Below are positions 12,101-26,400 of a stretch of DNA of 64,000 nucleotides, piece by piece. The DNA is from Ascidia mentula (lineage: Eukaryota; Chordata; Ascidiacea; Phlebobranchia; Ascidiidae). The notes beneath the pieces are model-generated. The model was not told the DNA's origin. It ran no database searches and worked only from the letters and a program-made list of their open reading frames with translations. The stretch lies in the NCBI GenBank assembly GCA_947561715.1, contig OX387204.1, forward strand, positions 2,795,001 to 2,859,000, given 5' to 3'. The position numbers and the translations under genes were made by a program. The stretch's first letter is position 1. Every line of letters starts with the position of its first letter.

Positions 12101-15100
12101 GACTTCAAAAGCACCTCAAGTTTTCGCCGCTGCTCATCCGTTTTCGCTTTCATTTCAATGAAGCTCTTTTCATAATCCACGGCCATCTGGTTTTTGTCTT
12201 CCTCAAACTTTTCCAAGAGTTCTTTGGAGAGCATTTCAAACTTCTCCAGGTCCTCCTTACGTTTATCCTCCATCCTTTTCTTTGCTTCCTCCAGCTCCAG
12301 TGCATGACTCTCTTCACACCGCTTCAACTGGGTTTCCATGGCAACCATGCTGTTACGCTCGCCAACGAGTCGTTCTTGAATTGCAAGCGAAGCTGCTTGG
12401 ATCTTCTTGATGGTGTTGTCACGCTCCTCTAACTCCTCCTGGTGGTGGGTAGTGAGAGTGAGCATCTTTTTCTCAGACTCAAGGAGACCGATCTTGGCTT
12501 CATGAAGCTGAACCTTTTAACAAATTAAAGTGGTGCACTTAATACCAAGTGCCAACAATATTATATACTAATTTTTACAATGTTAAAATGTAATGAGGGA
12601 ACTTCATTTTTACGGAAAATCACTTCTTTGTGGTGTAAATACCTCTAGTTCTTTTTTATCTTTCTCTGGACCTTCAGCTCGGATGACAACTTCCTGTTGT
12701 GACGCTCCCATCTTCTCGATTAATTTGTTTGTTTCACTTTCCATCCTCTTCTCCATGTCCAGTTCTTGCTGCTTGAGAGTTTCGCTCATCTGCCCAAAAC
12801 ATAATGGAATGTTAAAACATGTGCATTCTACCCACCACAACGTCAGTGATAATGAAAAAACTTTGTCAATAAAATAAGGCAAGAAGGAAATCAAGTTAAA
12901 ATCAGATTTGTGAAGTCAGTTTTTAAGTGGAGTTAGGTTTTGGAGTTGCCATGACTCCATTTCCTTCAACTAATTTCTGTAATCGAGGTGATATTTGTAG
13001 AAATGTTGCAAAACAAATTGAACTCAGGTATTCAGTCAAATACGACGATTCCTAGTGCCATAACAGAGAGTAAGAGACCACATTACTCGAGTTAACAGCA
13101 ATTTAAAACAAAGAGTCAGGATCACTGGTGTCAACAAATTTTTTGTAACTTTGCAAGTTAAAACTCCACGAAAAAAGAAACTGAATGCAAACTTAGTAGA
13201 CTCCCCAGTGGCCAAAGCAAAGAAAACCATCTGATAACATATTCATCAACAATTCCGGAAGACAAGAAAATAAAAATCATGTTTTAGGCAGCTTTCATAC
13301 CTGTTTTATTTGTTCTTCAGATTCACAAATTTTTTGTTTCGTGATTCCAATTTCTTTCATATGTTTGTCCAGTGATTGTTGGTATTCCTCTTGCAAACTT
13401 TGTTTTTCCGTGGATATTTTTTCAAGGGCAGCTCGGTCTTTTTCCTGCAACATAACCATAATACAGTCACTGTACAACAGTGTACGTGTGTAAGTAGCAA
13501 TACATTATCAGCAAGAAGCAGCACATGTTATCACGCAATAAAAAATTTGGAAAAGTAATACAAGGGTCTACATACCTAAACAAAACCAGCATAATTATTA
13601 GCATTCCTAATCAGATTTTACAACACTTTGTTTTTTGGATTATTTTACTTACATGCTCCTGTCGAAGGTTTGCCAACTCTTCCTCGAGCTCCTGTATTTG
13701 CTGTTTTGTTGCATTTTTAAGGGTCAGGACCTTGTCTCTATGCTTCTTCAATTCTGTTTCCAGTTCTTTTGCCTCATGGTTAGCTTTATCCAACTGCTCA
13801 GCACCTGAAAGATTTACAGGGCAAATTAAAAGATTAAACAGTTTTTTATGAAAACCAGCCAAAACTGGACATAAGTAAAAAGCAAATATCAATGTATTAT
13901 AAACACAGTTACAATTAATTTTTTTGACTGGGTTTAGAAATATCAGCTGTACAAGTAAGGTAACAAACATTACATATGTTTACAAACTGCATGTAACACA
14001 CACAACACTATCACAGTTTTTGTCCCCATAGTATACAGTTACTAGACTACCACAACGTTAGGGAATTTCATAATTCAAAGCTTTACAAACCGCTTTTTAT
14101 TTGCTTTTCAGACGATGTATTCAGTTCGACAAGTTGGTCAGAAGTCTTCTTGTAGTTTTCCATGACTCTGTGCAGCTCCTGATCCATCGTCTCTATCTTC
14201 AGTTCACTTGCTGCTAACTTATCATTCAAGTTGACTTTAATCGCTGAAAGTGCTGACAGCTGCGCAAAGTATAACATATATGAGAATTGCCAAAAACAAA
14301 GTTGTTTTTTAACTTGGTTTGGGGTAAATGTGAGAGGCATTATAACACAATCGAAGTCAATAAATTAGACAGTTTTTCAGAAACACACACAGAAATTGAG
14401 ATGTAGTAATAACTGGTACCTCATTCTCTAGTGTTGTGATTCTTGAGGCTTGTTGCTGAAATAAATTGTTTTTCTCAACTGTGTCGGAGTCTTGCCTCTG
14501 TTTGATGTCGGCTAGCTCCAAGGAATGTGTGCTATCAATTTGCTGCAAAACGTTTTGATACCAAGCATTATTGTTTTGAATTTTTGATGTAGTGTGCCTT
14601 ATATTAATACAACGATTTTTTCGTAATGGACCAAAGTGCGATGTTTCAAGATTTTTTTTACCAAAAGTATGAGATGGGATGTCACCTGTTTCTGTTCCTG
14701 CCATTTTTTGTGCAATTCTGTCTTTTGCTCTTCGTGTGATTGCTCAAGGACATTGATCTTGTGTTCAAGGTCATTCTTGCACTGCTGAAGTTTTTCCTCC
14801 CATTGTGAGTTGATGCCGACGATCATTTCCTGGTGGGCTTGTTGTATTGTCTGTACAGGAGGGGACATTATAATATGTAGTAAATCTCAGAGGTTCAGTT
14901 TGAAAAAGGCTATTTAAAGGAAATGCCTTTAGATAGCCTTCACAACATTACAGCAAAATACAGTAAGGTAAGTGGAAATACAGAATGCTAAAAGTTTTAA
15001 AACAAAACATGTTTCTGTGGCATGTTATGTTGGCTTTGCGGCAGTCATACTTTTTACCACAACTTCTAAAGTTAAATGAATGCAACTTAAAAAAAATTTT

Positions 15101-18100
15101 TAACTGAAGCCTGACACAATCCTATCATCCCATGTTTTTTTTCGAAATCAATCCTGAAAACCATCCAATTTTAGGAACTATTTGAAAAAATAAACTAAAC
15201 AACAAATTTACAAATGCCAACCTTAATATCCTCTCCCATTTTTGCCTCCTGTTTTTCCAACTTCTTTTCCATTTCTTCAACTTCCCTCTTCGACTCTTCC
15301 ACACATTTTTGAGTGGCATGGAGTTTCTGCTCTCGTTCCATCAGCAGATTTTGCATCTCCTCGTCCTGTTTGGAAACGGCAGCCATCTTGCTCAATTCCC
15401 GCTCTTCGATTGCGAGTCGCATCTGTGCTTCATTTTCTTTCTCAATCTTAACGTAAAGCATTAAAACTTGTTTTTTAGTCTGTAAATAAGTATCAATATT
15501 ACATATGTTGATAAACAATATAAACGTTGATAAACATTTTTCCTGAAAAATGCGAAAATGAGTGAATTGTAGATTAGCTACATTTTGGCAAAGAATTGCT
15601 TTTTTATATTTATATTCCACAAGTATTTGTGCAAATTAAATAAATTTAATGTAGTGATTTTTTTGCAAGACACATCTTTTGCACATACATCCCTAAACCG
15701 ACCTGTTGAATTTTTAATTCCATTTCATTGCGATAATCCTGCAAGTCTTTCAGATGTGATTCAGCTTTTTGTTCAACATCCTTGACATGACTTTGCCTCA
15801 AGTTTTCCAATTCCTGCATCAATACAATTTTAGTATCAGTTGACAAACTGTATGCCTGCATATCAGTGGAATGTTTGTATGCATTGTGGACTAACAAAAG
15901 CAGATCCATTGGCGCAACCAACACAGCTTAAAGCAAGTTATCCACAGTTGTGCTTTATCAAGATTATTTCAACCTTCTGGTTCAGCAAAGAAGCAGAACT
16001 TGTACCTGTTTGTGAGAAGTCACTAATTCTTCTATTTTATCGTGATGCTTTACGTCAGCCTGCTTTAACATTTCTTGTTTTTCAACCTGAGCAATCTGCA
16101 GTTGCTCCTGCGATTGTCTCTGTAGCGAAACGCATGTAAATTAATTAACTTAACATTACCACCTGTTATTTTAACTTTACACATGCAAAGAGTGGCTAAA
16201 AGTGCTTTGATGCAAGCAAAACTAATAAAAGCTTTAAATTATGAAAAGCAGGCACTACAATGAAGTGTTATTCTGTTGAAGTAAATTATAAGCATCAAAG
16301 CAAATCACACTATATATTAATTTAAGTTTCAGTTTATTAATTTTGTAGCTGAATAAGAAAATTCATGATGTGGCATTACATAAAATGTGTATTTTTATGT
16401 ATTTTCGCATTATTGAGGCAAACCAGGAAGATGGCAAATTAATTTATAGGCAAATGAGAAATGAATAGAACTAAATGAAAAGTTAACTATCAGATGTTAG
16501 TGTGACATCTACAAGTGCTAGTTAGTCATGCATCACCACACACAAACCCAACATCTCGTCCTGAAGCTCATCATGGCAGCATTAGCGAACACTAAATAAA
16601 AATAAAGATGCGAAACAAATGGACAACCAAGAAAACTGCTGGATACAACTTAAGGTAACTCAGTATATAATAGAGGATTGGGAATTTTTGTTCAAATTTG
16701 CACTGGAGAAAACCAAATATTAATGGAGGGTCAAGCATTTTTTAATATACTATTCCACTGCGTCAAATATTAACGTTAATTTAGGACTAAAACAGGGGGA
16801 ATTACAAAAATCTGTGTTTGTTTAATTTGAAAAGTTGTCTGCACAAGAAATATAGTGGTCTGCACAAAATGCACAAGCACCTAAAAAATAAGGGATGGCA
16901 CTCAATATTTTACAGACATTGTAAAATCATAAACAACACATCGCCATGCCATGCTGGATGACCAAAAGAAGCAACATAGAAATCACCTGCATGAGCTTCA
17001 GGACTTCGGACTTGCCACGAGAAACGTCGGCTACGAGATTTTTCCTTTCTTCATCTAAAGTCATCTCTACCTGTTTAATTTCTTCCTCCAGATTCTTCTT
17101 CATTGCTTCTGCATCCGCAACAATCATCTTCTTCTCCTCCTCCAGCTGGTGAGCTTTATTACACGCCTCCTCAAGTTCTTCAAACATCTTTTTTTCCTGA
17201 TGCAAATTTATTTGTTTCTTGTTTAAGTATTGTCACCGGCTGCATTGCATTACTATGCTTTGCTGATAGGGGTTAAATTAAAGTCACCATTTGACATATC
17301 CACTTATTGTGCTCCAGAAAAAGCGAATAATCTTTTTAGAAATTTTCCAAAATCAACTTCTGAACTTTTATCTGGCCTACTTTGTGTGCATATATATTAT
17401 ATGTATCAATTTCAATGTGGAGCAAGTGGCGTATCAAAAATAGATAACGCCCATACTACCTAAATGCTCCATTTATTATTTTTTTTTGTAAGTTTTATTT
17501 CCAAAGTAACAGAAACAAACTTTATCCTGTGGACATTTTGATATTGTATGATGATAATATGGTGTACAAGTGAAGCAACTGATTGAAAACTATGAAAAAT
17601 ATGAAAATGAAACATCATGAACTCACAAAAGGACATCACAGCACTAAAAGCAATCTTGCAAAATTATTTTTTTCAAGCTAGAAAATATTTTTAAAAGATT
17701 TGCTTGTTTCATATATTCAAGCTAGAAAATTACCTGTACTTCTTTTTCATCTTTCAAATTAACAATTTCACTTTGAAGGTTTTGCAATTGTGTGCGAAGG
17801 TCAATTACCTGCATAATTCAAATCGCAAGTCAGTGATAAGTTATCAGCAAACACACAAACAACATGCAAGCAACACATTCCATTTAAGGGCACGAAGATG
17901 GAACAAACTAAGCAAGCCAAAAAAGATTCAGTGACAAAACAGATGAACCACACATTATGAAACTTCACACCAAACACTTGTACTTATAATTTATTGAATA
18001 AATAATTTATAGATTGCATAATTACAAGAAATATTTAAAGTAGTTGGGATAAAACATGCAGAAAACACACTTACTTCTGTATCCTTGGTTTCCATGGCTT

Positions 18101-20581
18101 CGTGCATTAGCCGTTTGGCCTCTGCAAGAGCCATACCCTTGTCCTGTTCGAGCTGTTCCACCAGACTCTTAGCCTGCTTTAGATTACGAATCAGCTTCGA
18201 TTTTTCTTCGATGTGGGTTTGCTGCAAAAGTTTTTTTCCAGTTATTTAATTTTAGTTAGAGAAACTGAGACACAATACAAATCAACTGTTAAGCAAGTGG
18301 AATATATAAATTAGGAACAAGATTATTTGTTAATATATAACAAGATTTTGTGTTAATTTTTGGCTACTTAATGCACCTTGAGTTTCTCAATGTCTTCCAA
18401 TCTTGCATTTAGTTCTTTTTGAAGTGTCTTAGTTTGCTCTGTTTGCTCCTTAAGACTTTCTAGCAGTCGCTTTTTCTCGTTGGATTGAACAGTGGCTCCT
18501 TCTCCTGCGGATGGCACTTCCTTCTCTTTTAGAATTTTAATCTGCATGACATAACAAAATTATTACAATAAATGTATGCAAACAAAAAACGGCTGATTAT
18601 AAAGTAATGTTGAGCATTTAAACTGGTTAAAGGTAATTGCACAATGGCACCTGGGTCTGCAACACATCAATACGCTGTTGTTTTTCTTCAATAGAGGATG
18701 TCAGTTCTTCTTCTAAGTGCATTTTGGCTTGTTTGTCAAGATCTGTAGCCTATGAAAAACACCAACCACTTTACAGTTATGCATATACAGTCATTTTACA
18801 CCAGTATCACATAAATCTCACACATTGAGGTAGAATCACCCTACAGTAAAGGCATTTACATCGTAGCAATCATAAAATACTGCGACATTGCAGTCAAACT
18901 AGACCAAACACACTTTTTTCCTGAGAAGTCTGCATGGGATTCGAAAAACATCTGAGTACATTGTATATCACTCTGACTAGTCAGGAAAAATGGTTTTGAT
19001 CCAGCTTGGATGTGATGCCACTGTACCTTATAACACTGGACTTTTTAAATAATTATTGAAATTGGGGCACAACATAACAGGGAAAAATACCTCTTTCATT
19101 TCTTGTATTCTTCTGACATGTTTGTCTTGCATCTGTTGCAAGATGGCTTTCATCTTTTCATTGTCATTGAGTGTGATCTGCATCTTACCGGTGACCTCAG
19201 AATATTTCTCCCGGTATTTTAAGAGTGTCTTCTCCAATCTGTAACAATACTTCAATTACCACACAGGCTCAAATGTAACTTTCAACTCCCAGATCAACCA
19301 CAACATGAGTTGTCAGATTTCGACCTGGCTTCGTGATGACAAAATTACTGTTAATATGGCAAGAAAAAACAAAATCTAAGACATAAACGTCACCAGAAAG
19401 CACCGTAATAATTCACGAATTGAGAGGGGCTTTTTTGTTATCATTAAATTTCATTTACAAATCATTCCTATAGCTTTTAAAACTTTACCTCAAAACCTTT
19501 TTGAGCAGTTGGTCTTTGCTGACTTCACCAACATCAATTCCTGCGTCTCCACCACCTCCAGATTGTCCATCATGGCTTTCCGATGTTCTTCTGGAAGTCT
19601 CCTGGAACAACAATGTGAACATGTTCATAAATAGTTTCCTATTTACAATGCTTATTATAGTACTACAATGCTACATAATGGTGATTTTCACATATATACC
19701 AAATAAAAATCATAGTGGTTATTGTAACATTATGTTCAGATAATTGTCCTTACACTGTCACTTTGTGTAGCATCGGTCGCATTGTTCTGGTTGATGTTTT
19801 CCACTATGGAGTTTATGGAATCTCTGCTTTCTGTAAGTTTTGCTGCCACCTAAACAGTTTTGATTTCTGAGTTCATGTCTAATTTTTCTGTCAACAAATG
19901 CTGCATCTGCAATAGTACTTCTTCCACACTTGTGTGTACAGAATAAATATTAATCTATGACAATTTTAGATAAGGTTTGTTTCGTTTACATCCACATGCT
20001 AATTCTTTGTCTTTAGTTTGAAAAAAAACTACTTTTTGAAAGTACAACTTAATTACTTGATCTTTCAATGGTGTCAGAAATTCCAGTCTTCTGAAAAATC
20101 CACCAGCCTGTGGATTCTGGGAGGGAGTGGAATACTCACTGGACGGAGTTGAATCAACTTCATTTTTGGGAGTACGACTTTCAGCTGTGGGTGTGTTCTC
20201 TGGTTTGGGAGTATCTACAAGCCAGAATGGAAAGTTTGTTTTTTGCGCAGAGGATTTTTGTTCAAATACACCAAAAAACATGAGATAAACAAAAAAGGAT
20301 TGTTTAAGTAGTAATGGCCTGAACATTTTCAATACTTATCTTTAAATAACATTTACTTGTTTTAGTTGAAGTCTTTAAAGGGGTAGATTCGGCAGATGAA
20401 AGTTCTTTGTTGCCATTCGTTATCTGCAAATGTTAAAATGCAACATTAACTGTGTTGATTAACTCTTCAAGTGTTGACTAACTCTTCAAAGTTTGCTGTG
20501 TACCTGGGTTTTTTTCGCCTGCGGAGACGGGGTGCCTCGTTTTGTATCATTTGCAATTTTGTCCTTGAGGCCTTTAAACAT
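4593..20581 (-). CDS. GOLGA4: Golgin-245/p230 homologue, trans-Golgi coiled-coil tether with GRIP domain (37 exons)
   Basis: The gene encodes a long trans-Golgi tether: family knowledge says the C-terminal GRIP domain binds ARL1 and the rod captures endosome-derived vesicles. I could chain 37 exons with consistent phase, totalling 6456 bases (2151 residues; human is about 2230). The start, MFKGLKDKI, matches the GOLGA4 N-terminal amphipathic start. Early exons resemble golgin-245 directly (LKYREKYSEV; KLIRNLKQAKSLVEQLEQDK; EEKQQRIDVLQTQ). The middle is almost continuous heptad coiled coil rich in E, K, Q and L. The end has the GRIP core KYLRQVLYEYMMGVEGK then MAKVLVVLLQYPPDEAQKIL and a final exon DWLDEARN. 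The GRIP tyrosine in YLRQVLYEYM is present. One intron uses a GC donor (see findings). It is convergent with IDH3A. Exon coordinates are listed in the three following entries. Confidence 0.93.
8284..8680. repeat. Two-copy tandem repeat inside a GOLGA4 intron
   Basis: The segment starting TCTGGAGCC at 8284 is repeated from 8493 (period about 209). Shared landmarks include AATACTTTTT, TTTTACTTTTTTGACC and AAACATCT near the end of each copy. The copies have diverged with many substitutions and small gaps. It is intronic (between exons 28 and 29) with no coding frame. Confidence 0.6.
9275..14259 (-). other. GOLGA4: GOLGA4 exons 17-27 (central rod)
   Basis: Exons in transcript order: 14091-14259, 13653-13804, 13301-13444, 12643-12789, 11473-12507, 11072-11302, 10760-10906, 10329-10643, 9952-10107, 9627-9774, 9275-9357. 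The 1035-base exon at 11473-12507 is by far the largest and encodes 345 residues of uninterrupted coiled coil beginning LHEAKIGLLESEKKM. All phases agree. The 12790-13300 intron holds nothing recognisable. Confidence 0.82.
14420..20581 (-). other. GOLGA4: GOLGA4 exons 1-16 (N-terminal part)
   Basis: Exons in transcript order, each with AG acceptor and GT donor in matching phase: 20504-20581, 20357-20423, 20057-20214, 19754-19849, 19489-19601, 19091-19238, 18651-18749, 18377-18541, 18075-18221, 17734-17808, 16987-17196, 16006-16119, 15703-15813, 15222-15479, 14686-14850, 14420-14542. Exons 2-5 encode a Ser/Thr/Pro-rich low-complexity head (TPKPENTPTAESRTPKNE), and coiled coil begins in exon 6. 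Exon 14 could begin 33 bases later at a second acceptor without changing frame. The introns include a 790-base one (16120-16986) in which I see nothing recognisable. Confidence 0.82.
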
Positions 20582-23204
20582 GCTTGCAAGTGTTTAAGCT
20601 TTTATTTTTCTCCAACAAATGGTATCTGACTTTTAGTTAACAAGAAGCTATTAAATTCCATAACCCAGCTGCACCTGACGCAATAAAAGTATTTTGTTTG
20701 TCAATTTTTTCCTTATGCTATTGATGATTTGCGAAGGCCTTATTACAACTCATCAATGTCATTACTTGTTTTTTGCTCTCTGCACATTCACACATTTTTC
20801 CAAAGTGTGACGTAGAATGTTACGCATGATTAACGGTGTGTTATCAAAATTTGCTCAACAAAATAAAAACAACATCAGTAATATTCTGACAAGAATGCCA
20901 GAAAACGTTAAAAACTTTAGAAATTTAACTAGATATGATTTTTTTTCTAACTAGATATATTATTTACAAGTTTATTTGATCAATGCAAAAAAATTAATTT
21001 TATAAATTCACGCCCATTACGTCACGGGTGAGTGAGCATGAATGTCAACGTAACAGGTTACAGGTCAACGTAATATAAACAAAATAATTGGATATTTAAT
21101 TGTAAACACACGTGTTTTATTTGTAATGAGTTGTCGGTAGGAACACTTGTTTTGTTACAAGCACCTGGACACGCAGTGTATGCGATAAAAATGGAATAAG
21201 GTTTCAAGTGGCATCTTACAATACAATTCTCAAGGTATACGGTTTGTTGACTAAATACTGCTTATAACTAATATATCAAAATTCCTGCATGAAATAGTTC
21301 TTTTTGTGTTAGTGGTACACATATTTCCTGATGCAATTTCGTCCAACTAAAACTCAATATAGATATTGATCACAAATGTAATTTTATTGTAGGTCTGGTT
21401 TGTAGAATATATAGGTTAGCTTATATGTTTCACCTATACAGCATCATCTATTTGAATAAGAATACTGATGATGCTGTATAGGAAATATATATATTTTTTG
21501 TTAACCTGTATCTTGGAAAATTGTGCAATAATCTAGGTCAGTCCTAGTCATCATTTTTTGCAAGAATTTTAGTGCCACGGTCCCAAGACCAATCAAAGTT
21601 GTCATTGAGACATCGGTTATGCTTTATATAAACCTTTCTTCTTGATTGTAGCTGTGTTGGTATCAGTAGTAATGTTGAAAGCTCTATGATAGGTATCACA
21701 TATGTTGTACTGAATTTAAAACAACATAAAATGGTTTTATTTAATTTCAAGATTATCATGACTGATGTGCTATATTGGGATAAGTAAAATTATATGCAAA
21801 CTTAAGTTGATCAAAAACAAAATCTTGTTGTGGAAATTTTTAATCATTTATTGTTGTTGAGACTTTAAAACATGTATGTTTTTATTGTAGCACAATATAG
21901 GAGGGGCTCCTTATTGTACTGTGTGTGTGCCTCTAACTTTAATTGTTGCTCATGTTCCACCCACTATTTCCATTCATTTGCTTTGTATTTCCCAGAACAT
22001 TAGCCAGCAAGGAGTTTGTGACCATACAGACAGGCGTGTAATTAGTTGTACTGCCCCAAGGGTGTTTATATAGTGGCTCTTTGGTTTCAATCTGGGCTTA
22101 TTTTTTGTCATATTCAATTGTATTGTTTCTCAACATTATGCTCAATGGAAAGGTACTTAAATTGGTAATTTTATTTCAGTGTGGTGGTTATTTATGTGCA
22201 GTTGTTGGAAAACGGACAGGCACAAAAATGTGTATTAGATTACTTAATCTCTTTTTCACATTTATAGTTGTTGTTGGAATGTTGGTGATGTTTTGCAGCC
22301 AATTAAGTACATTGTGGAAAACAGTTTTTTAATCCAGCGTCATGCTGTTTAATCGTTCGGATTTAACCCCAGGAAATATACAGAGACGCGGAACGCCACG
22401 AAAAAAAATGCTCCACTCCACGCCCTGGCGTTGCGCAATGCTTGGCAAGTAACGCAATTGTCTCCCAATGTTGCAAAAACACCCACGCAAACCTTTGTCA
22501 CATGCATGAGGAACTTGTTTCAGTTTGTCTTCGCCTGGTCCATGTGAACAAATTGTACACCTTTAGTTACCACGCTCATTTTTAATGCCAACGCCCCTTT
22601 AAATAGCTTGGCGTTTTATTTCAAATAATTGCTGCCAATTGCCAAACAATCTGGCCGTTACAAAGTTCAACCGCGTGCCGAACCTAAAATAAATATTGAA
22701 ATCTCGTGATACGCTACCATCCGCATTGTGTTGCTTGCAGTCGATACAACAGGTTGTAATGCGAAAACCAGGCCGAGTATTGCGTTTGTAGCTATCTATG
22801 CAAAAAAGCAAAATGTTGTTGCGCAAAAGATGGTTAAATTAGAAAAGATTTTTTTAGTTGTGCGTGTTGTTCCTGGCTTGTTTGCTATAAATTGTGTTTG
22901 TGTGGTAATATGTCCTACTTTAAAGTTTGCTTAGTTTCCTACTCACGAGGCTGTATTATGCAACATATTCTGTATTCATTTGTAATCGAAGTGTGGGATG
23001 ACGACATTTTCCTCCAACGCGAAATTGCGGAAATTCATTTTTGAATTAAACGCACACCGGGGACTCAAACAAACGTTGGCCTCGATTAGAAGGGCTTTGA
23101 AAAGGATCCCGCGGAGTTTTTATCGCACTTACAATTCACGTATTACGTCACCCCTTAGTGCACCGGTTATTGAGAAACACGCCATGTCGCCATCATAGGA
23201 ACCC
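20582..23204. other. Gene-poor spacer between GOLGA4 and the SLC36 duplication
   Basis: This holds the GOLGA4 promoter side. The best open frame (22081-22332, plus) is hydrophobic but has no recognisable family or splice context. The only structured element is the inverted repeat at 21408-21513. A slightly GC-richer stretch near 22380-22640 shows no pattern I can name. Confidence 0.4.
21408..21513. repeat. Long imperfect inverted repeat (hairpin)
   Basis: CTATACAGCATCATC (21434-21448) pairs perfectly with GATGATGCTGTATAG (21467-21481) across an 18-base loop. Pairing continues outward past a 2-base bulge through TTTC/GAAA, and again around ATATAGGTTA/TAACCTGTAT, giving arms of about 40 bases. 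It could be a microRNA-type precursor or a small foldback element. There is no coding frame. Confidence 0.6.
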
Positions 23205-23451
23205 ACACTCTTCTCCGAGTATTGTGACGTCATAGCCTTCTTCTGTTCATAGAACAGCTGATTGCTGGCGCGACGCTTTATTGTTTGAACGGAAAAGTAC
23301 AGAAAGCAGAAGCACTCGAAGTGATATGTTCCACTGTCCTTTGTCCTCAAACGCGAAAGTGTGCTACAGCTGTATTGTATAGGCGTATTGCTCTTCCAGC
23401 TTCCATTGCATTTTAACAGTTATCGTTAGTTCTCGAGCGTGACCATCAAAC
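23205..23451 (+). promoter_or_regulatory. SLC36 copy 1 upstream region with CRE
   Basis: A perfect cAMP-response-type palindrome TGACGTCA sits at 23225-23232, about 220 bases before the ATG, followed by an E-box CAGCTG. The same block is conserved before SLC36 copy 2 (TGACGTCA at 36746-36753). Retention of these sites in both duplicates argues for function. Confidence 0.5.
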
Positions 23452-26400
23452 ATGGAAAGCAAGGTGCGTTGTTGTTGCTTTGGTGCGTTGCTATTGGTGA
23501 TTTGCATCTTACTTGAAACGCTGCAAGTTGCGGTTTTAGGCGTGCAGTGTTTCAGTATTAAAACTCTCTGCAGTTGTGTTATTTGTCAGTGTCTGACTCC
23601 CATCAATTTATCAAGCAGGCCAGGAAACAAGTTGTGTCATGTTATGAGTATGATTCTATGTTTGTATTAGGGATTATGCCTGTTTAGATAATTGCACAAA
23701 CACGTTAGTTTAAAGAGAATGCATTTATATTCAACATTAACAACAAAATCTATTGCCTAAATTTATTGTCAGCTGACATTGCAAAATTTGAAATGGTTAT
23801 TGAAATACAATCAATTTGTCTGCAAATAATGTGTAAGATAAAGGGTATAGGTTTTCGTTTAGTTTTCACTTTTATTACATTGTATGGGTTTAATAGTTTA
23901 AGCCTGTATAAATTGTGCAAATCATGCCTAAAAACAATCCTACCACAAATCAATGTATTTAATATGTAGGTGAGCCTACTGCGATATAATATTACTGCCA
24001 GTTTATTTATCAGTATTATGAATTGTCATTGTATGCATATTTTTTTAGAAATTAATTGTGAACAATACTTCATACCACACCTTTCCAACCATGGCAGGAA
24101 GTGAACAAAGAAAACCCCTGCTTAACTCGGACGACGAGGAAAATGCAAACAGGTATGGTAATAGATGGCGAACTCACAGTTATGCTCTGCATGCGTGTTT
24201 AACTTGCAAGAAGTAAAAGTTAAAACAACAACATTTCTCCTTTGCCATTGAGGTATTGCAGCCAAGCCTTGATAGGGTTGTTTTGGCATTTCTTCTCCAC
24301 TTTAATTTTAATATGTGCTTAGTTGTCTTCTTGATTTACTTCCATGTAATATGACTCATATCAGGAAGAAAAATAGTGCAATTGCTATCCAACTGTTTCT
24401 TCAGGGCAAGATTGGCAATATTCATTTTTGTGCAATATGTAACACAATACTAGGAAACCATTTGCGCACTAATGAACATTATCAGTCAAATTTCTTGTAT
24501 TTGATTCATGCATAACTTCAGATGGGGTTGCACACAGGATAAGATTTAAATATGCACAAAATCATTATTTTGAAACTATATAAAAGCAGCCGATTCTGTT
24601 CTTTTATTATAATAGAGAAAGTAGCTTGTTCGGATAGTGTACGTATGAAGCAGTAATCTAGCCAGCAAATATTCCAAATATAAATTTATTTTACAAAACA
24701 AGTAGCTGGACATGTTCATTTTTTCTGAACATGAATGAGTTATTCTAGATCTCGATTGCTTTAGCTAAGCATACTGTGCAGAGATTTCAACTACTTCCCA
24801 AACACATTTCCTTTCTGCACCAGTTTTCCAAGCATTTCCACTTTTTTTACAGACAAGGCAAAAAATTTTCCATTGACGATCCAGATGTGGAAGTTATGGA
24901 GCCACAACCTACAAATCCCCATGCAACATCGTGAGTGTGTTTGCATATCTTGCTTAGTAAAAAGTGATAGAGATTAAATACATTTGTCTCGTGATGTGTT
25001 AGGACATGTGCAGCTCTAGCAATCACATATATTTTGTATGCCATGTTGGATTTTTACTTATGTAGTTGTTAGCAAGGAGCAAGAGGTCAGTATACGGTGT
25101 TATGGCAAAAAAGATATTTAAAGTTTGCTGTAAAAGAGTGGAATTTGAGTAAGTTATCAAGTTATAAAATGCCCAAAAAATTCTTGATACAAGTCTCTGT
25201 CTTCAGTGAAATCTTGTGTTTATGGTCAAGCAGTAAATGTTAATATTAAGACATTAAACATTTGTTTGCTGTGCCAAGTATATACAGCAAAACAAATAAA
25301 GCAATAGTAGAAACTAAATTTTTTGCTTATTTTTTATAGTGATGTTGCCACAATGATGCACTTACTAAAAGGAAATATTGGGACCGGACTGTTGGGTCTT
25401 CCTCTGGCAATTGAGCACGCTGGGTTAATTTTTGGTCCTGTGCTGCTGCTCCTTATGGCCATAGTGTGCGTCCATTGCATGCGCCTTCTCGTCAAGTGCT
25501 CAAAACACTTCTGCAGGTAAATACACTAGAACTCAAACAATGACTTTCATTGCAATAAAAGTATTTCATTATTTAATAAAGTAACTAAAACTGGCAACAG
25601 TATCATGTGTCACACACATGCAAAGTTATATATTCAAACACATACCATATTGTTGTATTTGTGTTCCTCCTTGGATTTAGTTCTTTGAAACACACAAAAG
25701 TGTTTTTTTTCCATGTTAGCAACGAAAATATTGCAATTTTGAAAACGACCTGCATTAGAAAATAGGTGCAATAAGTGTGTGCATTTATGAAAACATGTGT
25801 ACTTCCAAAACCAACCTATGGTGTCTTTGCCTTCCCTTTTAAAGTTAGCGTTGTGAATGAACAGGGCAGTAAACCTTTAATGTCTTTGCCTCCCTTTCCC
25901 AAGTTAGTGAGAGTTTTAAATGAACAGGGTAGTAAACTTAATGCAAATAGATTCTGTAAATATTTTTCGACTACAGGATTGAAAATGTTCCATTTATGGA
26001 TTATACTACTGTAATGAAAATGGCTGTACGTCATGGGCCAGTGGTCTTTCTGCAGCGTTATGAAAATCTTGCAAGCCGACTAGTTGACATCTTTCTCATG
26101 ATCACGCAGCTCGGATTCTGCTGTGTCTACTTCGTTTTCATGGCCCAGAATATTCGCCAGGTATGGATATAAAATTTTGTGATGTTTACTGTGGACAAAT
26201 CCTGTTACAGACAAGTTCACTAATTAAAGTATTAAGTATACTTCTTTCAAGTAACTTTGTCACAAAAGCACACAAAGGAAAATGGCCTGTTTCTACGGCA
26301 ACACAATCCACACCTGTCGATTCCTGTTTTTTTTAGTTACCGAGGATTTAAAATCTATTTTCTGTAACAGGTTGTTATCCAGTACTGGCCTACAGCTCCT

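Noticed and set aside
22081..22332. Hydrophobic 83-codon plus-strand frame in the spacer
   Set aside because: T-rich sequence gives hydrophobic translations by chance; no partner exons or family match.
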